From assembly GCA_026129135.1 (NCBI GenBank), contig JAHCIQ010000003.1:372001-436000 (forward strand): a stretch of 64,000 nucleotides of DNA. The letters run 5' to 3'. This document shows positions 33,791 through 42,932 of the stretch, piece by piece. Numbering within the stretch: the first letter of the stretch is position 1; each line of letters begins with the position of its first letter. The DNA is from Cyanobacteria bacterium TGS_CYA1 (lineage in GTDB: Bacteria; Cyanobacteriota; Vampirovibrionia; Obscuribacterales; Obscuribacteraceae). A program made the translations under genes and the position numbers. The notes under the pieces are model-generated. The model was not told where the DNA came from. It saw only the letters and a list, made by a program, of their open reading frames with translations, and did no database searches.

Positions 33791-36144
33791 TCGCCCTCCA
33801 AAGAAAGACCCAGCAGTAATGCCACCGTGGGTAAAACCAGGCTTCCACGCTCGTGGTTTATATCGAGCGATTTCTCCTGCTTTCTTGCGACCACTTGCCC
33901 TTGCTTTATACGCTCGCCTATCTGGCGGCGTTCGGGTGGAGTGAATGAAGAAAAAGTGCGGCGCATCAAAGGAAGAATTTGCTTGAATTGTTCTTCGCCA
34001 AGCCCACTAACCCAGGAATCGACAATTTCAAGCAATGCCACGTCATGTATTAAAACCAGACCGCTTCCTTGCAAAAAGCCCTCCGCAAAAGATGCTGCGC
34101 GCCCTGGCTCCTGTGCAAGTGAAAGTGCAAGACCAAAATATCGTTTTATTTCGTCCGTTGTTATTACCTTTGCATCAAGCAAGAGGCGTGCAGCTCGACC
34201 AGAAATCAATCCGTGCATGTTCGCGTCTAAAAGCAATTTTTGCAAACACTCATACCAGAGATTTAGCTGGTCCTGCTCGTTAAGCAAACTAATAGCAGAA
34301 TTCACTTGAATTATACTTTCGAAAACTAATTGTGCAGCATCGTCATTCAGTGCCGAACAATAAGCAGGAAGACCTGCGCAAATGCGTGCCACCATGCTTG
34401 CTATCACTTCGCTTACTGTTTCTACATCGGTCTTGCGCACGTTGCCGTAACGCGCAATTTGAGCCAGTGGCATCAGTGCATGCATCAAATGTGAAATATC
34501 ACTTGCTGTGGCTGACACCGATTTTACTTGTTCCATCACATACCGAATAGAATTCGTTAGGTCGGCTAACAAAACTTGGTCTAATAACTCGGTCAAATCT
34601 TGGAGGCTCGGGTCTTTATCGGCTTGGTCTTTTGCTTTTGCTTCACAAGCCTCAAGCACAGTCCGCCCCCAGACGCTCGCCTCGATGAGAGCAATAGAAA
34701 ATTCTGGCTCCCAGCGCAGATTCCACACTTCATGGAAAGTGCCGCTCTTGCGTTTGCTTTTTTCGATGATGCCCCATTTGATCCCAAGCAAGCTTAGCCT
34801 GTGTAATAAATGGCTTCTTCCTCTATCAATGTCTTTGCGCAAATCGAGGTCGAGTATTTTTTCGCCAGTTTCTGCTTTCATTCGCAAGCTCTTTTGTTGA
34901 GCCTCTAAGTCTTTTGCAAGTGGCGTACCTTGTGTCTCGGCTGGCACTTCGCCTAACCTGTCACCGATAATCAGTTCTTTATAAATGAGCTTGAGAGGTG
35001 TATCGTCTCCAAAGCAAAGCACTGCTTTTGTCGCTTCGTTCAGCTCACTGAGCCCTGCAGCCGAGTGTCCGCGCATTGCTGCAAGTGTTTCTGCCAGGCG
35101 TACTGTTTCAATAATATGGGCAGATGAAGCATCGAGATCTTTGTCACGTAAAAAGCGGGCTACTTTGCTCATCCATTTTTCGACTATTTTTTCGTCATGG
35201 TCCCAGAGGTGCTGATACCATCCGGGTGAAACTATTCCTGCACCATAACCGCTTTCATAAGACAATCTGCTATGAGTCCAGGGAATCCAGGTTGCCACCA
35301 CTTTGGTCTTGGGCAAGCCTTTAAGTAGTTTTGCGTCTTCTGCAGCTGGTGGCATATTGGAGAGTGCAGGTGTGTGCCAGGCACCACAAATGACGGCAAT
35401 ATTTTTGTAGCCATCTTTTCGAGCTTGTCTTATTGTTTGTCTCATGTGAGCTTCGCGATAAGGTTCGTCTGCATCGTGCTTGTCTGCGGGCTCGTCTTTG
35501 AGCGATTCGCGCAATCCAGACATCGCTTCGTTTAATGCGGCAAATAAATCTTTAGTGTCGCGTCTTTGCTCGACCATCTGCTCCCACCAGCGCTCGCCAT
35601 CTGAGACGTTTGCAGCGCGAGCAAGCCACGAAAGTGGGTCTTTAGAAATTGAAGGCATTTTGTCTTTAGATTCAGGATGAAAGCTTTCGCTGGTTTTAAC
35701 TATTTCATCTGCTTCGCTTTCATCGTTGTGGTTTTCATCATCGTCATCATCTTCTTCTTTGAGCGTTTTTTCAATCAGTTCGAATATTTCTTTCCTGCGC
35801 TGTTCTTCCAGTGCCATCGAATTAGTCATGGGCAGGTCCATGAATTTGACCGGGATATAGTTATTGACACCATATCTGATTGCCTGCCATTCTGGCGAAA
35901 ACTGGGCGAATGGATAATAGACTGCTTGCTTGGGATTATCTGGACTGTATATTAGTAATGCAACTGGTGGCTTCATATCTTCGCGCTCGACGAAGGCTAC
36001 CAGTGAATCTGCCTCTGGTGGTCCTTCTACTAGAATGCAATCGGGCTTGAGTTCTTTTAGAGCTGCTAAGACACTGCGTGCAGAACCAGGTCCGTGGTGA
36101 CGGATACCAAATACTTGTACATCATCTGTTTCTGCTTTGGGCAA
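33787..36144 (-). CDS. DUF5682-family protein of the SWIM-MoxR cassette
   Basis: 785 residues. The N-terminal 330 residues have F-G-I-R-H-H-G-P-G-S-A-R-S, C-I-L-V-E-G-P-P-E and later V-I-C-G-A-W-H-T-P-A-L, which resemble the His/Glu motifs of the EreA/ChaN/TraB hydrolase-like superfamily. This is inference beyond the DUF5682 label. An acidic D/E run lies near residues 142-160. The C-terminal 400 residues are helical. TTG start at 36144 with GAGGTC upstream; the stop overlaps the VWA gene. Possibly the effector or enzyme of the cassette. Confidence 0.85.
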   Translation of the reverse strand: MPKAETDDVQVFGIRHHGPGSARSVLAALKELKPDCILVEGPPEADSLVAFVEREDMKPPVALLIYSPDNPKQAVYYPFAQFSPEWQAIRYGVNNYIPVKFMDLPMTNSMALEEQRRKEIFELIEKTLKEEDDDDDENHNDESEADEIVKTSESFHPESKDKMPSISKDPLSWLARAANVSDGERWWEQMVEQRRDTKDLFAALNEAMSGLRESLKDEPADKHDADEPYREAHMRQTIRQARKDGYKNIAVICGAWHTPALSNMPPAAEDAKLLKGLPKTKVVATWIPWTHSRLSYESGYGAGIVSPGWYQHLWDHDEKIVEKWMSKVARFLRDKDLDASSAHIIETVRLAETLAAMRGHSAAGLSELNEATKAVLCFGDDTPLKLIYKELIIGDRLGEVPAETQGTPLAKDLEAQQKSLRMKAETGEKILDLDLRKDIDRGRSHLLHRLSLLGIKWGIIEKSKRKSGTFHEVWNLRWEPEFSIALIEASVWGRTVLEACEAKAKDQADKDPSLQDLTELLDQVLLADLTNSIRYVMEQVKSVSATASDISHLMHALMPLAQIARYGNVRKTDVETVSEVIASMVARICAGLPAYCSALNDDAAQLVFESIIQVNSAISLLNEQDQLNLWYECLQKLLLDANMHGLISGRAARLLLDAKVITTDEIKRYFGLALSLAQEPGRAASFAEGFLQGSGLVLIHDVALLEIVDSWVSGLGEEQFKQILPLMRRTFSSFTPPERRQIGERIKQGQVVARKQEKSLDINHERGSLVLPTVALLLGLSLEGE

Positions 36145-36154
36145 GACCTAGACC

Positions 36155-37255
36155 TCAGGACATTTCGCGACAAGAGCGATAAATATCTTTCCAGCCATCA
36201 CGTTCTTTTATGACAGTCTCGAGATATTCTTTGAAGACTATTTTGTCCTGAATAGGATCTTTTACCACAGCACCATTTATCCCTGCGGCAATATCGCGTG
36301 CGATCATTTTTCCGTCGCCAAAATGGCTTGCAAGCGCCATTCCGCTCGTTATGACCGAAATGGCTTCGGCCGTGCTCATTGTTCCTGTAGGTGACTTGAT
36401 TTTGGTCTTGCCATCTTCGGTGATACCATTGCGCAGTTCTCTAAAAATAGTGACCACGCGACGAATTTCTTCAAGTGCTGGTGCTTCAGCTGGCAGTTCG
36501 AGGGCTCTGCCGATTGATTCTACTCTGCGAGTGACAATATCTACTTCTTCCTCGATGCTATCTGGAACCGGCAGAACAATTGTGTTGAAGCGCCGCTTCA
36601 ATGCACTGGATAAATCGTTTACACCTCTATCGCGGTCGTTCGCTGTGGCTATCACATTGAATCCTTTGTTAGCCTGAACTTCTTCATTCAATTCTGGAAT
36701 AGGTAGAGTCTTTTCAGAAAGAATAGTGATGAGAGTATCCTGCACTTCGGCAGGAATTCTGGTCAATTCTTCTATGCGAGCAATTTTTCCTTCGCTCATT
36801 GCTCGCATCACAGGCGATGGCACGAGAGCCTGGAGGCTTGGTCCTTCAGCCAGAAGTTTTGCATAATTCCAACCGTAACGTATAGCCTCTTCGGGTGTTC
36901 CAGCTGTTCCTTGCACTATCATTGTCGAATCGCCAGATATCGCTGCTGCAAGATGCTCAGAAAGCCAGGTCTTGGCAGTACCTGGAACCCCAAGCAGAAG
37001 AAGCGCTCTGTCGGTCGCAAGCGTTGCGATTGCTATTTCTACAATACGTTCTTTGCCGATGTATTTAGGCGCTATCTCGAAGCCATTTTCGAGTTTGCCA
37101 CCAAGAATATATTTGGATACCGCCCAGGGAGACAACTTCCAACTTGGAGGCTTTTGTTTTTTATCGACACGCTCTAACTCTGCCAACTCGTTAGCATATT
37201 GCTGCTCTGCATGTTCGCGCAGTACGCTTTTTACTCTGGTGGCTGTCTCGGTCAT
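36155..37255 (-). CDS. MoxR-family AAA+ ATPase of the cassette
   Basis: 366 residues. Walker A G-V-P-G-T-A-K-T at 89-96; sensor 1 V-I-A-T-A-N-D-R-D-R; arginine-finger region A-L-K-R-R-F. The Walker B position reads I-A-R-I-E-E-L, with Glu instead of the usual Asp. MoxR ATPases work with VWA proteins as chaperones, for example in cofactor insertion. Strong AAAGGAG before the ATG suggests the highest translation in the cassette. It follows the DUF5691 gene by 11 bases. Confidence 0.92.
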   Translation of the reverse strand: MTETATRVKSVLREHAEQQYANELAELERVDKKQKPPSWKLSPWAVSKYILGGKLENGFEIAPKYIGKERIVEIAIATLATDRALLLLGVPGTAKTWLSEHLAAAISGDSTMIVQGTAGTPEEAIRYGWNYAKLLAEGPSLQALVPSPVMRAMSEGKIARIEELTRIPAEVQDTLITILSEKTLPIPELNEEVQANKGFNVIATANDRDRGVNDLSSALKRRFNTIVLPVPDSIEEEVDIVTRRVESIGRALELPAEAPALEEIRRVVTIFRELRNGITEDGKTKIKSPTGTMSTAEAISVITSGMALASHFGDGKMIARDIAAGINGAVVKDPIQDKIVFKEYLETVIKERDGWKDIYRSCREMS

Positions 37256-37266
37256 CTCGGTCTCCT

Positions 37267-38802
37267 TTAAGATGATGCACTTGTCGCTAAAATGTTTTTT
37301 CTTAACGTAATTAAAGAGTGAATGCGACTGATACTGGTATCACTAAGATAAGCACAGTCGCTCGTGCTTTTGTCTAGACTATCTAATATAGAACTGTCTG
37401 CATAAGTTGCAACAGTCAATGCAAGTGGCGCCAGGAAATATTCGTTATTTTTTTCTGTAAGCATTTTTTGCATGGCAGTCATGATTTTGTCGCTCATTTT
37501 GCGACTCCATGGATATTCCATGCGATTGATGCACTCTATGTGTCTAAAACCGTTATGCGCAGCCATAACATTACCGCTGCTTTTCTCTACCCAGCTTGCC
37601 ACCACTTTTTCTTTATTGGCATCTAGTAATTGACCAAACATTTCTATTTCCAACAAATACGGAATATCCGACAGCAACATTGAAAGCAAGAGTTCTTGAT
37701 TTTTGAATTTAATTGCAGCCTGCGCAAATCCAGTGAGCAGCGTATCCTTCCATTCACTTTCGGTAATTATTTTTAAAAGCTTGTCTGCAGCAAAACCACT
37801 CGATTTGATTATGTGTTCGGGATTGATGTAATTTAGAATTTGGACCAGTAATCCTGCTTTTTCACCCTGGACATAGTCGATCTTTTGGCTGATACCATCT
37901 CGCTTCATTTCTTTGTTGTATTCGAAATTGACATTTACTTCAATTTTGCTTGAAAGAATTCCTTTTTTGATGTTGACGATGTTTTTAAAACGTTCATACA
38001 TTCTCTGATTAAAAGCAGCATCTGGCAGAAATGCAAGAAGATCTGCTGCAGCCTGACGCACTTCCATGCGAGAATCGTCTAAAGCAAATTCGAGTAAAGG
38101 TTCATCTTCTGCACTCAATTTATTTTCTAGCATCTTGATGAATGCAGTCTTTTCCGCTGGTATATTTTCTTGCCAGGTATTTTTAATCAGGTCACGGGCT
38201 TGGGCGGGGTCTTCTTCGCGGATAAGTTCAAGCGCCTTACACCTGGCATTAAAATCACCGGTCTCGAACAAACTTGGATTTGCCGAAATTATTTTGTCGC
38301 CAAGAATCTTCCACTCTGGATTCAAATTGCACAGCCATTCTCCCCGCGGTCCAATAACTCGCTTCAAGATCTTTGGATCTATTGGTGGTTGCTTGTGAGT
38401 TGTTAAAAAATCTAGCAGTTCTGGTAATAAATCTTCTGGCAATTTCTTCGCCGATTGGTCTATCGTTTTGAACCATTCGTCCAATAATCTAGGAAAATCT
38501 TCGGTCAGTTGTCTGAAAGCTTGCGATAATCTTTCAGCTATGACTGGTCGAGTATCGTTCTCACTTTGCTCGAATTCGCTGGAGTCTTCTGCTTTCAAGG
38601 GAATATAACCAGCTCTTCGATACGAAAACATCAAAGCAGATGCGCTCAACAAGCGAGACTCAACTGTCAATGTTTCACTGGTCAAAGCTTTGTTGATAAG
38701 TGTTTCTAGCTGCGAAGTTTCATCGACATTGCTCAATGGCTCGAGTGAATAATTCTCGGTGCCAAGCAGTGCTGCTGTAACAAGATTATCTTTTACAGTC
38801 AT
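37267..38802 (-). CDS. DUF5691-family helical repeat protein of the cassette
   Basis: 511 residues, opening with L-V-T-A-A-L-L-G-T-E, as in DUF5691 proteins. The rest is helical, with HEAT-like passages (L-L-E-F-A-L-D-D-S-R-M-E-V-R-Q-A-A-A-D-L-L) and a repeated D-P-A-Q-A-R-D-L-I type unit. No catalytic motif is visible, so a scaffold or substrate-binding role is likely. ATG overlaps the SWIM stop by 4 bases, with AGGTGG 7 bases upstream. Confidence 0.85.
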   Translation of the reverse strand: MTVKDNLVTAALLGTENYSLEPLSNVDETSQLETLINKALTSETLTVESRLLSASALMFSYRRAGYIPLKAEDSSEFEQSENDTRPVIAERLSQAFRQLTEDFPRLLDEWFKTIDQSAKKLPEDLLPELLDFLTTHKQPPIDPKILKRVIGPRGEWLCNLNPEWKILGDKIISANPSLFETGDFNARCKALELIREEDPAQARDLIKNTWQENIPAEKTAFIKMLENKLSAEDEPLLEFALDDSRMEVRQAAADLLAFLPDAAFNQRMYERFKNIVNIKKGILSSKIEVNVNFEYNKEMKRDGISQKIDYVQGEKAGLLVQILNYINPEHIIKSSGFAADKLLKIITESEWKDTLLTGFAQAAIKFKNQELLLSMLLSDIPYLLEIEMFGQLLDANKEKVVASWVEKSSGNVMAAHNGFRHIECINRMEYPWSRKMSDKIMTAMQKMLTEKNNEYFLAPLALTVATYADSSILDSLDKSTSDCAYLSDTSISRIHSLITLRKNILATSASS

Positions 38803-40139
38803 TGTTTTCCACCTGCTTCAAGACCGAAATAACGACCGCCGGTATCTATAGACAAAGGTCTCAAGAGCTCGCCGTCCCATTCGCCAAAAACACTTACTGG
38901 CTTGCCACCACTAACTGCAAGTAGGCGTAATTTGTTCAATCTATCTATTTTAGTCTTGAACAAATTTCCGGCAGTATCTCTCAAGCAAAAGGAGCCATTC
39001 ACCACCTGTGGTGACAGGTTCTCGATTGCAAACGGAAATATTTCCAACCATGGATTACTTGCTTTCGCACTTGCATAATCGTTAAGAGCATCATCCGCGG
39101 TTGCATAGACCGGACTTAAAGGACCTGCTAAAGGCTCACCATCTCGTTTTTTCACCAGGGCACGCATTGGTGTCGTTGAAGGAAAATATGCGATCTCTGC
39201 AAGTATATAAGTTCCAGGCATCAAGCTTACATCAAGCGGTTGATTACCATACGCGAAATTTAGCACCATCGCCCATTTATTGGTTTTGCCACCACGAAGC
39301 CAGCTGCGTTTAACTTTGAGCTTATCTTCCAATTCGATACTTTGACCCATCACCTGCCAGATGTCGGCAACGCCTTCGCTAGCTAAAATATCGTCCTGAT
39401 TGACTGTAAGACCCATGACTTGCTTCACTTCAGATTGAAGCTCGGGGCTAAGGCTTGCGAGCCTGCCATAAGCCTGCACGGCAAGATGTATTATGGACAA
39501 ACGCTCCAAGAGTCGTTCTTGCCAGTTTTCTCCAGATGAAGCTATAGACGCGCATGCTCTGATCATTCTCGCCATGCCTGGTGCTTGTGCGTCCACCATA
39601 CGCGCTGCCATACCGTCCCAGAATTCATAAGATTCAGACTGGACTTTGGCAAGTCCTTGCCTGATTCTGTCTGACAACCATCTATCTAATTCGGCAAGTC
39701 CGTCTTCGATATTGGCATGACGCTTAGCCTGGCGCTTGGCTTGCGCTTCTATATCTACAGATGTAGGACCTTCTTTGACTTTGCGTTCTTTCTTCTCTTT
39801 GGACTCGAAACGCTTCTCCAACCATGCAAGTACCCATTCTGGTGATTCGCCTTGTTGTATTGCCGAAGGCTCGTTTACACAAAGAAGAAGCAGTCCAAGA
39901 CCATGTTTGCAAGGAAATTTGCGACTGGGGCAAGTGCATTTGAAAGCCGGCTCGGCAAGGTCGATGCATGTCTGGTACGGTCGCGATCCGCTACCCTGAC
40001 ACTCCCCCCATAGTGAGCGGTCATCAATTCCCAGATTGGACCATTTACGAGTGGTGGCAAGCCCTTCCCCCGCTTTGCGCGAGCTTTCGTCGGGCGCCAG
40101 CGCCAAAACTTGCTCTCGATTGTAGTTGACAGGAGACAT
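38799..40139 (-). CDS. SWIM zinc-finger protein of the cassette
   Basis: 446 residues. The SWIM motif C-x-C-x6-C-x-H is at Cys68, Cys70, Cys77, His79, immediately before a hydrophobic helix, and should bind one zinc and perhaps DNA or protein. A Lys/Arg-rich linker (about 125-150) follows. The C-terminal 250 residues are of unknown fold. First gene of the five-gene cassette; no strong promoter could be picked in 40140-40285. Confidence 0.9.
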   Translation of the reverse strand: MSPVNYNREQVLALAPDESSRKAGEGLATTRKWSNLGIDDRSLWGECQGSGSRPYQTCIDLAEPAFKCTCPSRKFPCKHGLGLLLLCVNEPSAIQQGESPEWVLAWLEKRFESKEKKERKVKEGPTSVDIEAQAKRQAKRHANIEDGLAELDRWLSDRIRQGLAKVQSESYEFWDGMAARMVDAQAPGMARMIRACASIASSGENWQERLLERLSIIHLAVQAYGRLASLSPELQSEVKQVMGLTVNQDDILASEGVADIWQVMGQSIELEDKLKVKRSWLRGGKTNKWAMVLNFAYGNQPLDVSLMPGTYILAEIAYFPSTTPMRALVKKRDGEPLAGPLSPVYATADDALNDYASAKASNPWLEIFPFAIENLSPQVVNGSFCLRDTAGNLFKTKIDRLNKLRLLAVSGGKPVSVFGEWDGELLRPLSIDTGGRYFGLEAGGKQ

Positions 40140-40240
40140 GTTCTATCTATTCATCTTCATCGCTAGCTTATTTTCTCCTGTTTGCAAGCCATATTTTGCG
40201 CCGGCATCAGGATTTAAGATAAAAATTGCCACAAACTTAC

Positions 40241-40261
40241 AGCGCACGAACCTGATGCGCT
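40241..40261 (-). terminator. Weak terminator-like hairpin after the SDR unit
   Basis: AGCGCA (40241-40246) and TGCGCT (40256-40261) form a 6-bp stem with a 9-base loop, 25 bases past the stop at 40286. Reading on the minus strand it is followed only by a moderately T-rich sequence, so termination is unsure. Confidence 0.3.
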
Positions 40262-40285
40262 TGAGAGACATTCTTAGCAAGGAAG

Positions 40286-40636
40286 CTAGTTAGTCTTTTC
40301 TTTTGATAATGCTCCAAAAGCGCCGCCTGCCCAAAGCAGTAATCCCCAGGTTAGAGGCTTGATTGGTTTAGGGCAGAGTGAGATTTTTTTATAAACCGTT
40401 TCGTACGCCAAAGGAAAAACAACCGACCCAAGGGCATAGTGCGCAAGCGCACCAGTTGTCCACTTATTGCTGCCCTCGGGCGGATCGATTTCGTAATTGG
40501 CCTTTGAGCCCAACACCGCAGGAATATCAACCGAAGGCATACCAACATTGTCGGCATTCTCCATGGTATCGCTCATCATTTTGGTGGCAACCGCACCAGC
40601 ATTGATGAGCTGAATCATTCGTGCAAGCTTAATCAT
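40286..40636 (-). CDS. Small membrane protein encoded with an SDR
   Basis: 116 residues with hydrophobic stretches near residues 65-83 and 94-110 and a polar N-terminal half. Possibly two membrane helices. No family recognised. It starts 8 bases after the SDR stop, so the two are co-transcribed and the protein may anchor or assist that membrane-attached reductase. Confidence 0.65.
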   Translation of the reverse strand: MIKLARMIQLINAGAVATKMMSDTMENADNVGMPSVDIPAVLGSKANYEIDPPEGSNKWTTGALAHYALGSVVFPLAYETVYKKISLCPKPIKPLTWGLLLWAGGAFGALSKEKTN

Positions 40637-40644
40637 GTCGACTA

Positions 40645-41658
40645 TTAGACCTCGTTGTTTTTAAGTGAAGCAGCATCAGCCATTGAGGTTAAAACGCTTG
40701 GCGAAAGTTCGCTTGTGCTCTCTCTGCCACTCACCTGTGCCTGACCTATGCCACCATATGCGGGGAGAATTTTGTTTACATGTCCCATTATGTCTGTAAC
40801 TGCACCAGGGAAGATACCATTCAGTTTGCTCAATATTTGAGCTGGCAAGGTTATAATCAACTCGGGGTCACCTCGACGGCAAGCTTCGACGATTTGTTTT
40901 GCGGCACTGTCGCCATCTGCACTCAAAAATGGCATAGAATCGCCAATACTGAACCAGGCAAACTCTTTTTCGTTCTGCCCTTTAAAATGGGCATTAATGT
41001 GGCTGCCTGTGCGCATCAAGCCCGGACAAACTGAAGTGACATAGACTTTGTCACGCAACAACTCCATTCGAAGCCCTTCTGAATAGCCAAGCAAAGCAAA
41101 TTTGCTTACAGCGTATGGAAGTAAATGCGGTACCGCGACTTTGCCACCAATCGAAGAAATATTTACGATACGTCCGGCTTTGCGCATGCGCATTCCTGGT
41201 GAAAACGCCATCGTCATGTAAAGCGGACCCCAGAAGTGTGTCTTCAAAGCAGCTTCATAATCTGTCGTAGTCATCGAATCCATCGGTCCCACTTGAATGA
41301 CACCGGCATTGTTGATAAGAACGTCGACAGAACCATAATGTTCCATCGCATAAGCGGCAGTGTCATTGACTTCGTCTTGATTTGTAACATCGCAAACCCT
41401 TATTGCGACATCGAATCCGGATTCTTGTAATTCAATCTGGGCACGCTCTAACTCAGCCTGGTCACGAGCGATAAGAAAGAGCTTGGCGCCCTCTTTACCG
41501 AGTTTTCGAGCCAATAGAAGCCCTAAACCGCGCGAACCGCCGCTTATTACTACGACTTTGTCTTTGAACGAATATTGGCGTATTAAACGACTGGCTGCCG
41601 TCACTGCGCCTGCAATCAGCAGTCCGCCCACTAAGCCGCGACGAATAAGTCCGTACAT
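40645..41658 (-). CDS. Membrane-anchored short-chain dehydrogenase/reductase
   Basis: 337 residues from ATG 41658, which has AAAGGAG 7 bases upstream; upstream starts are rejected on this ground. An N-terminal hydrophobic segment (about 9-25) precedes the classical SDR fold: S-G-G-S-R-G-L-G cofactor loop, N-N-A-G, catalytic Ser in N-I-S-S and Y-A-V-S-K. The glycine loop with R suggests NADPH. The C-terminal 70 residues resemble lipid-acting SDRs. Likely a lipid- or polyketide-type reductase at the membrane face; substrate unknown. Confidence 0.9.
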   Translation of the reverse strand: MYGLIRRGLVGGLLIAGAVTAASRLIRQYSFKDKVVVISGGSRGLGLLLARKLGKEGAKLFLIARDQAELERAQIELQESGFDVAIRVCDVTNQDEVNDTAAYAMEHYGSVDVLINNAGVIQVGPMDSMTTTDYEAALKTHFWGPLYMTMAFSPGMRMRKAGRIVNISSIGGKVAVPHLLPYAVSKFALLGYSEGLRMELLRDKVYVTSVCPGLMRTGSHINAHFKGQNEKEFAWFSIGDSMPFLSADGDSAAKQIVEACRRGDPELIITLPAQILSKLNGIFPGAVTDIMGHVNKILPAYGGIGQAQVSGRESTSELSPSVLTSMADAASLKNNEV

Positions 41659-41862
41659 GATTAAGCTCCTTTGCCAATGCAGGCCTGGATTGGAGTAGAT
41701 GATAACGGCTAGATAGCATAGACGAAGCTGGGGCATCACGCTTGACTAGGGTTTTGACAATTAACTATGTTTCGAAGCAGAAAGTCAGTATAATTAGAGT
41801 ATCTGGATCTTTTCTGCGAATTATTCACATTTGAGCTCCTAATAATGCACCAAAGGAGCCAC

Positions 41863-42546
41863 ATGATGAATGCCGATGTTAAGTCTTTGCCCTGCAAGAC
41901 TTTGAATCAGTTGCGAAATGACCTTGTAGTTTTGGCGAAATCAAATATTACCGATTTTGAGCAGACCTATATTTTTGCTCCAAATGCGGTACTGTCCATT
42001 CAATTGGACAAGAGACCATCAGGCGAGTTTCATGTTCGAATTAATTCTCCTTTTGGAGAAGAAACGGTTGTGCATGCAAATCACAAGAATATGATTCCGC
42101 AGGTAGTCGGATTTTGTTGGAAAGCAGTTTGCAAAATCATTGCCAAATACGATCTCGAACCTTGTTCCAGTATCGAGCATGGTGGCGCTGATGAGATTCT
42201 AGCTTTGCACAAATCTATCAAAGCTTTCGGGGAGCAAAAAGATAAGGCTCAGTTCTCATCAGTCGAAATTTTTCCAAGTGACAGCTATGAGCTGTTAAAT
42301 ATTCGCATAGAGAACGGTCGTTGCCTTATGACCATAGCAACCAAGCATGTGCATGGCAATCTGATCAAATCGATTGTAGATGTGCAAAATCCAGAACAAA
42401 TTCCTGCACGCGGAAAAACATTGCTTGAAGATTTGCTGGGAAGCTGGTTGCGTCCCTCTACTGTCAGAAGCTATAAAACTCCTGTCAGTACGATGAATCG
42501 CCAGCCTCCAAGTCAATCGCAATTAAGCGACCATATCATTCTTTAG
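41863..42546 (+). CDS. Hypothetical soluble protein
   Basis: About 227 residues. AAAGGAG stands 4 bases before ATG 41863 and 7 before ATG 41866, so one of these two is the start, not the ATG at 41845. The protein shows alternating beta and helical stretches, no membrane segment, and two conserved-looking Cys in the middle; I recognise no family. A TATAAT at 41789-41794 may be the -10 of its promoter. Convergent with the following small gene. Confidence 0.65.
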   Translation: MMNADVKSLPCKTLNQLRNDLVVLAKSNITDFEQTYIFAPNAVLSIQLDKRPSGEFHVRINSPFGEETVVHANHKNMIPQVVGFCWKAVCKIIAKYDLEPCSSIEHGGADEILALHKSIKAFGEQKDKAQFSSVEIFPSDSYELLNIRIENGRCLMTIATKHVHGNLIKSIVDVQNPEQIPARGKTLLEDLLGSWLRPSTVRSYKTPVSTMNRQPPSQSQLSDHIIL

Positions 42547-42549
42547 AAA

Positions 42550-42918
42550 TTACTCGATATTCTTGAACTCGTGAGTGACTTCGATTTCTCCGACAATATT
42601 GTCGTTGAAATTATCCAGGTCTTCTGCTGGAATCCAATATTCTTCGTGTAAATCTTGTGCACCGACTGTTTCGATTGAATATTTAGAAAGAAAATCAGTG
42701 TTTACAGCAAATCGAGTTACGTATCCTTCGTATCCAGAAGCCTCATCTTTTAAATTCCAATCGCGTGCGATTTGAATAGCGTAGGTTTCATTTAAAACTG
42801 GATAGAAAATCGGCTGGTGAAACAAGCGCGGCGGAAAGCGCTTGAAACCCGACTCTTTGATAAGGTCTAGTTCTTTTCTGCCTACAGGTCGATACAAAAT
42901 TGTATAAGAATCTACCAC
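42550..42918 (-). CDS. Small ADP-ribosylation/crystallin J1-type annotated protein
   Basis: 122 residues with the pattern T-I-L-Y-R-P-V-G-x-K-E-L-D-L-I, F-P-P-R-L-x-x-Q-P-I-F-Y-P-V-L, Q-I-A-R-D-W-N and W-I-P-A-E-D-L-D-x-F-N. Proteins of this size and pattern are commonly annotated as ADP-ribosylation/crystallin J1 in databases; that label is from memory and the enzymatic role is unproven. The start is 14 bases after the stop of the protein kinase gene, so it is a natural candidate partner or target. Confidence 0.78.
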   Translation of the reverse strand: MVDSYTILYRPVGRKELDLIKESGFKRFPPRLFHQPIFYPVLNETYAIQIARDWNLKDEASGYEGYVTRFAVNTDFLSKYSIETVGAQDLHEEYWIPAEDLDNFNDNIVGEIEVTHEFKNIE

Positions 42919-42932
42919 TGTAAATAACCTTG

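Noticed and set aside
41754-41794. TTGACA and TATAAT as a promoter pair
   Set aside because: The spacer is 29 bases, too long for sigma70; only the TATAAT is a plausible -10.
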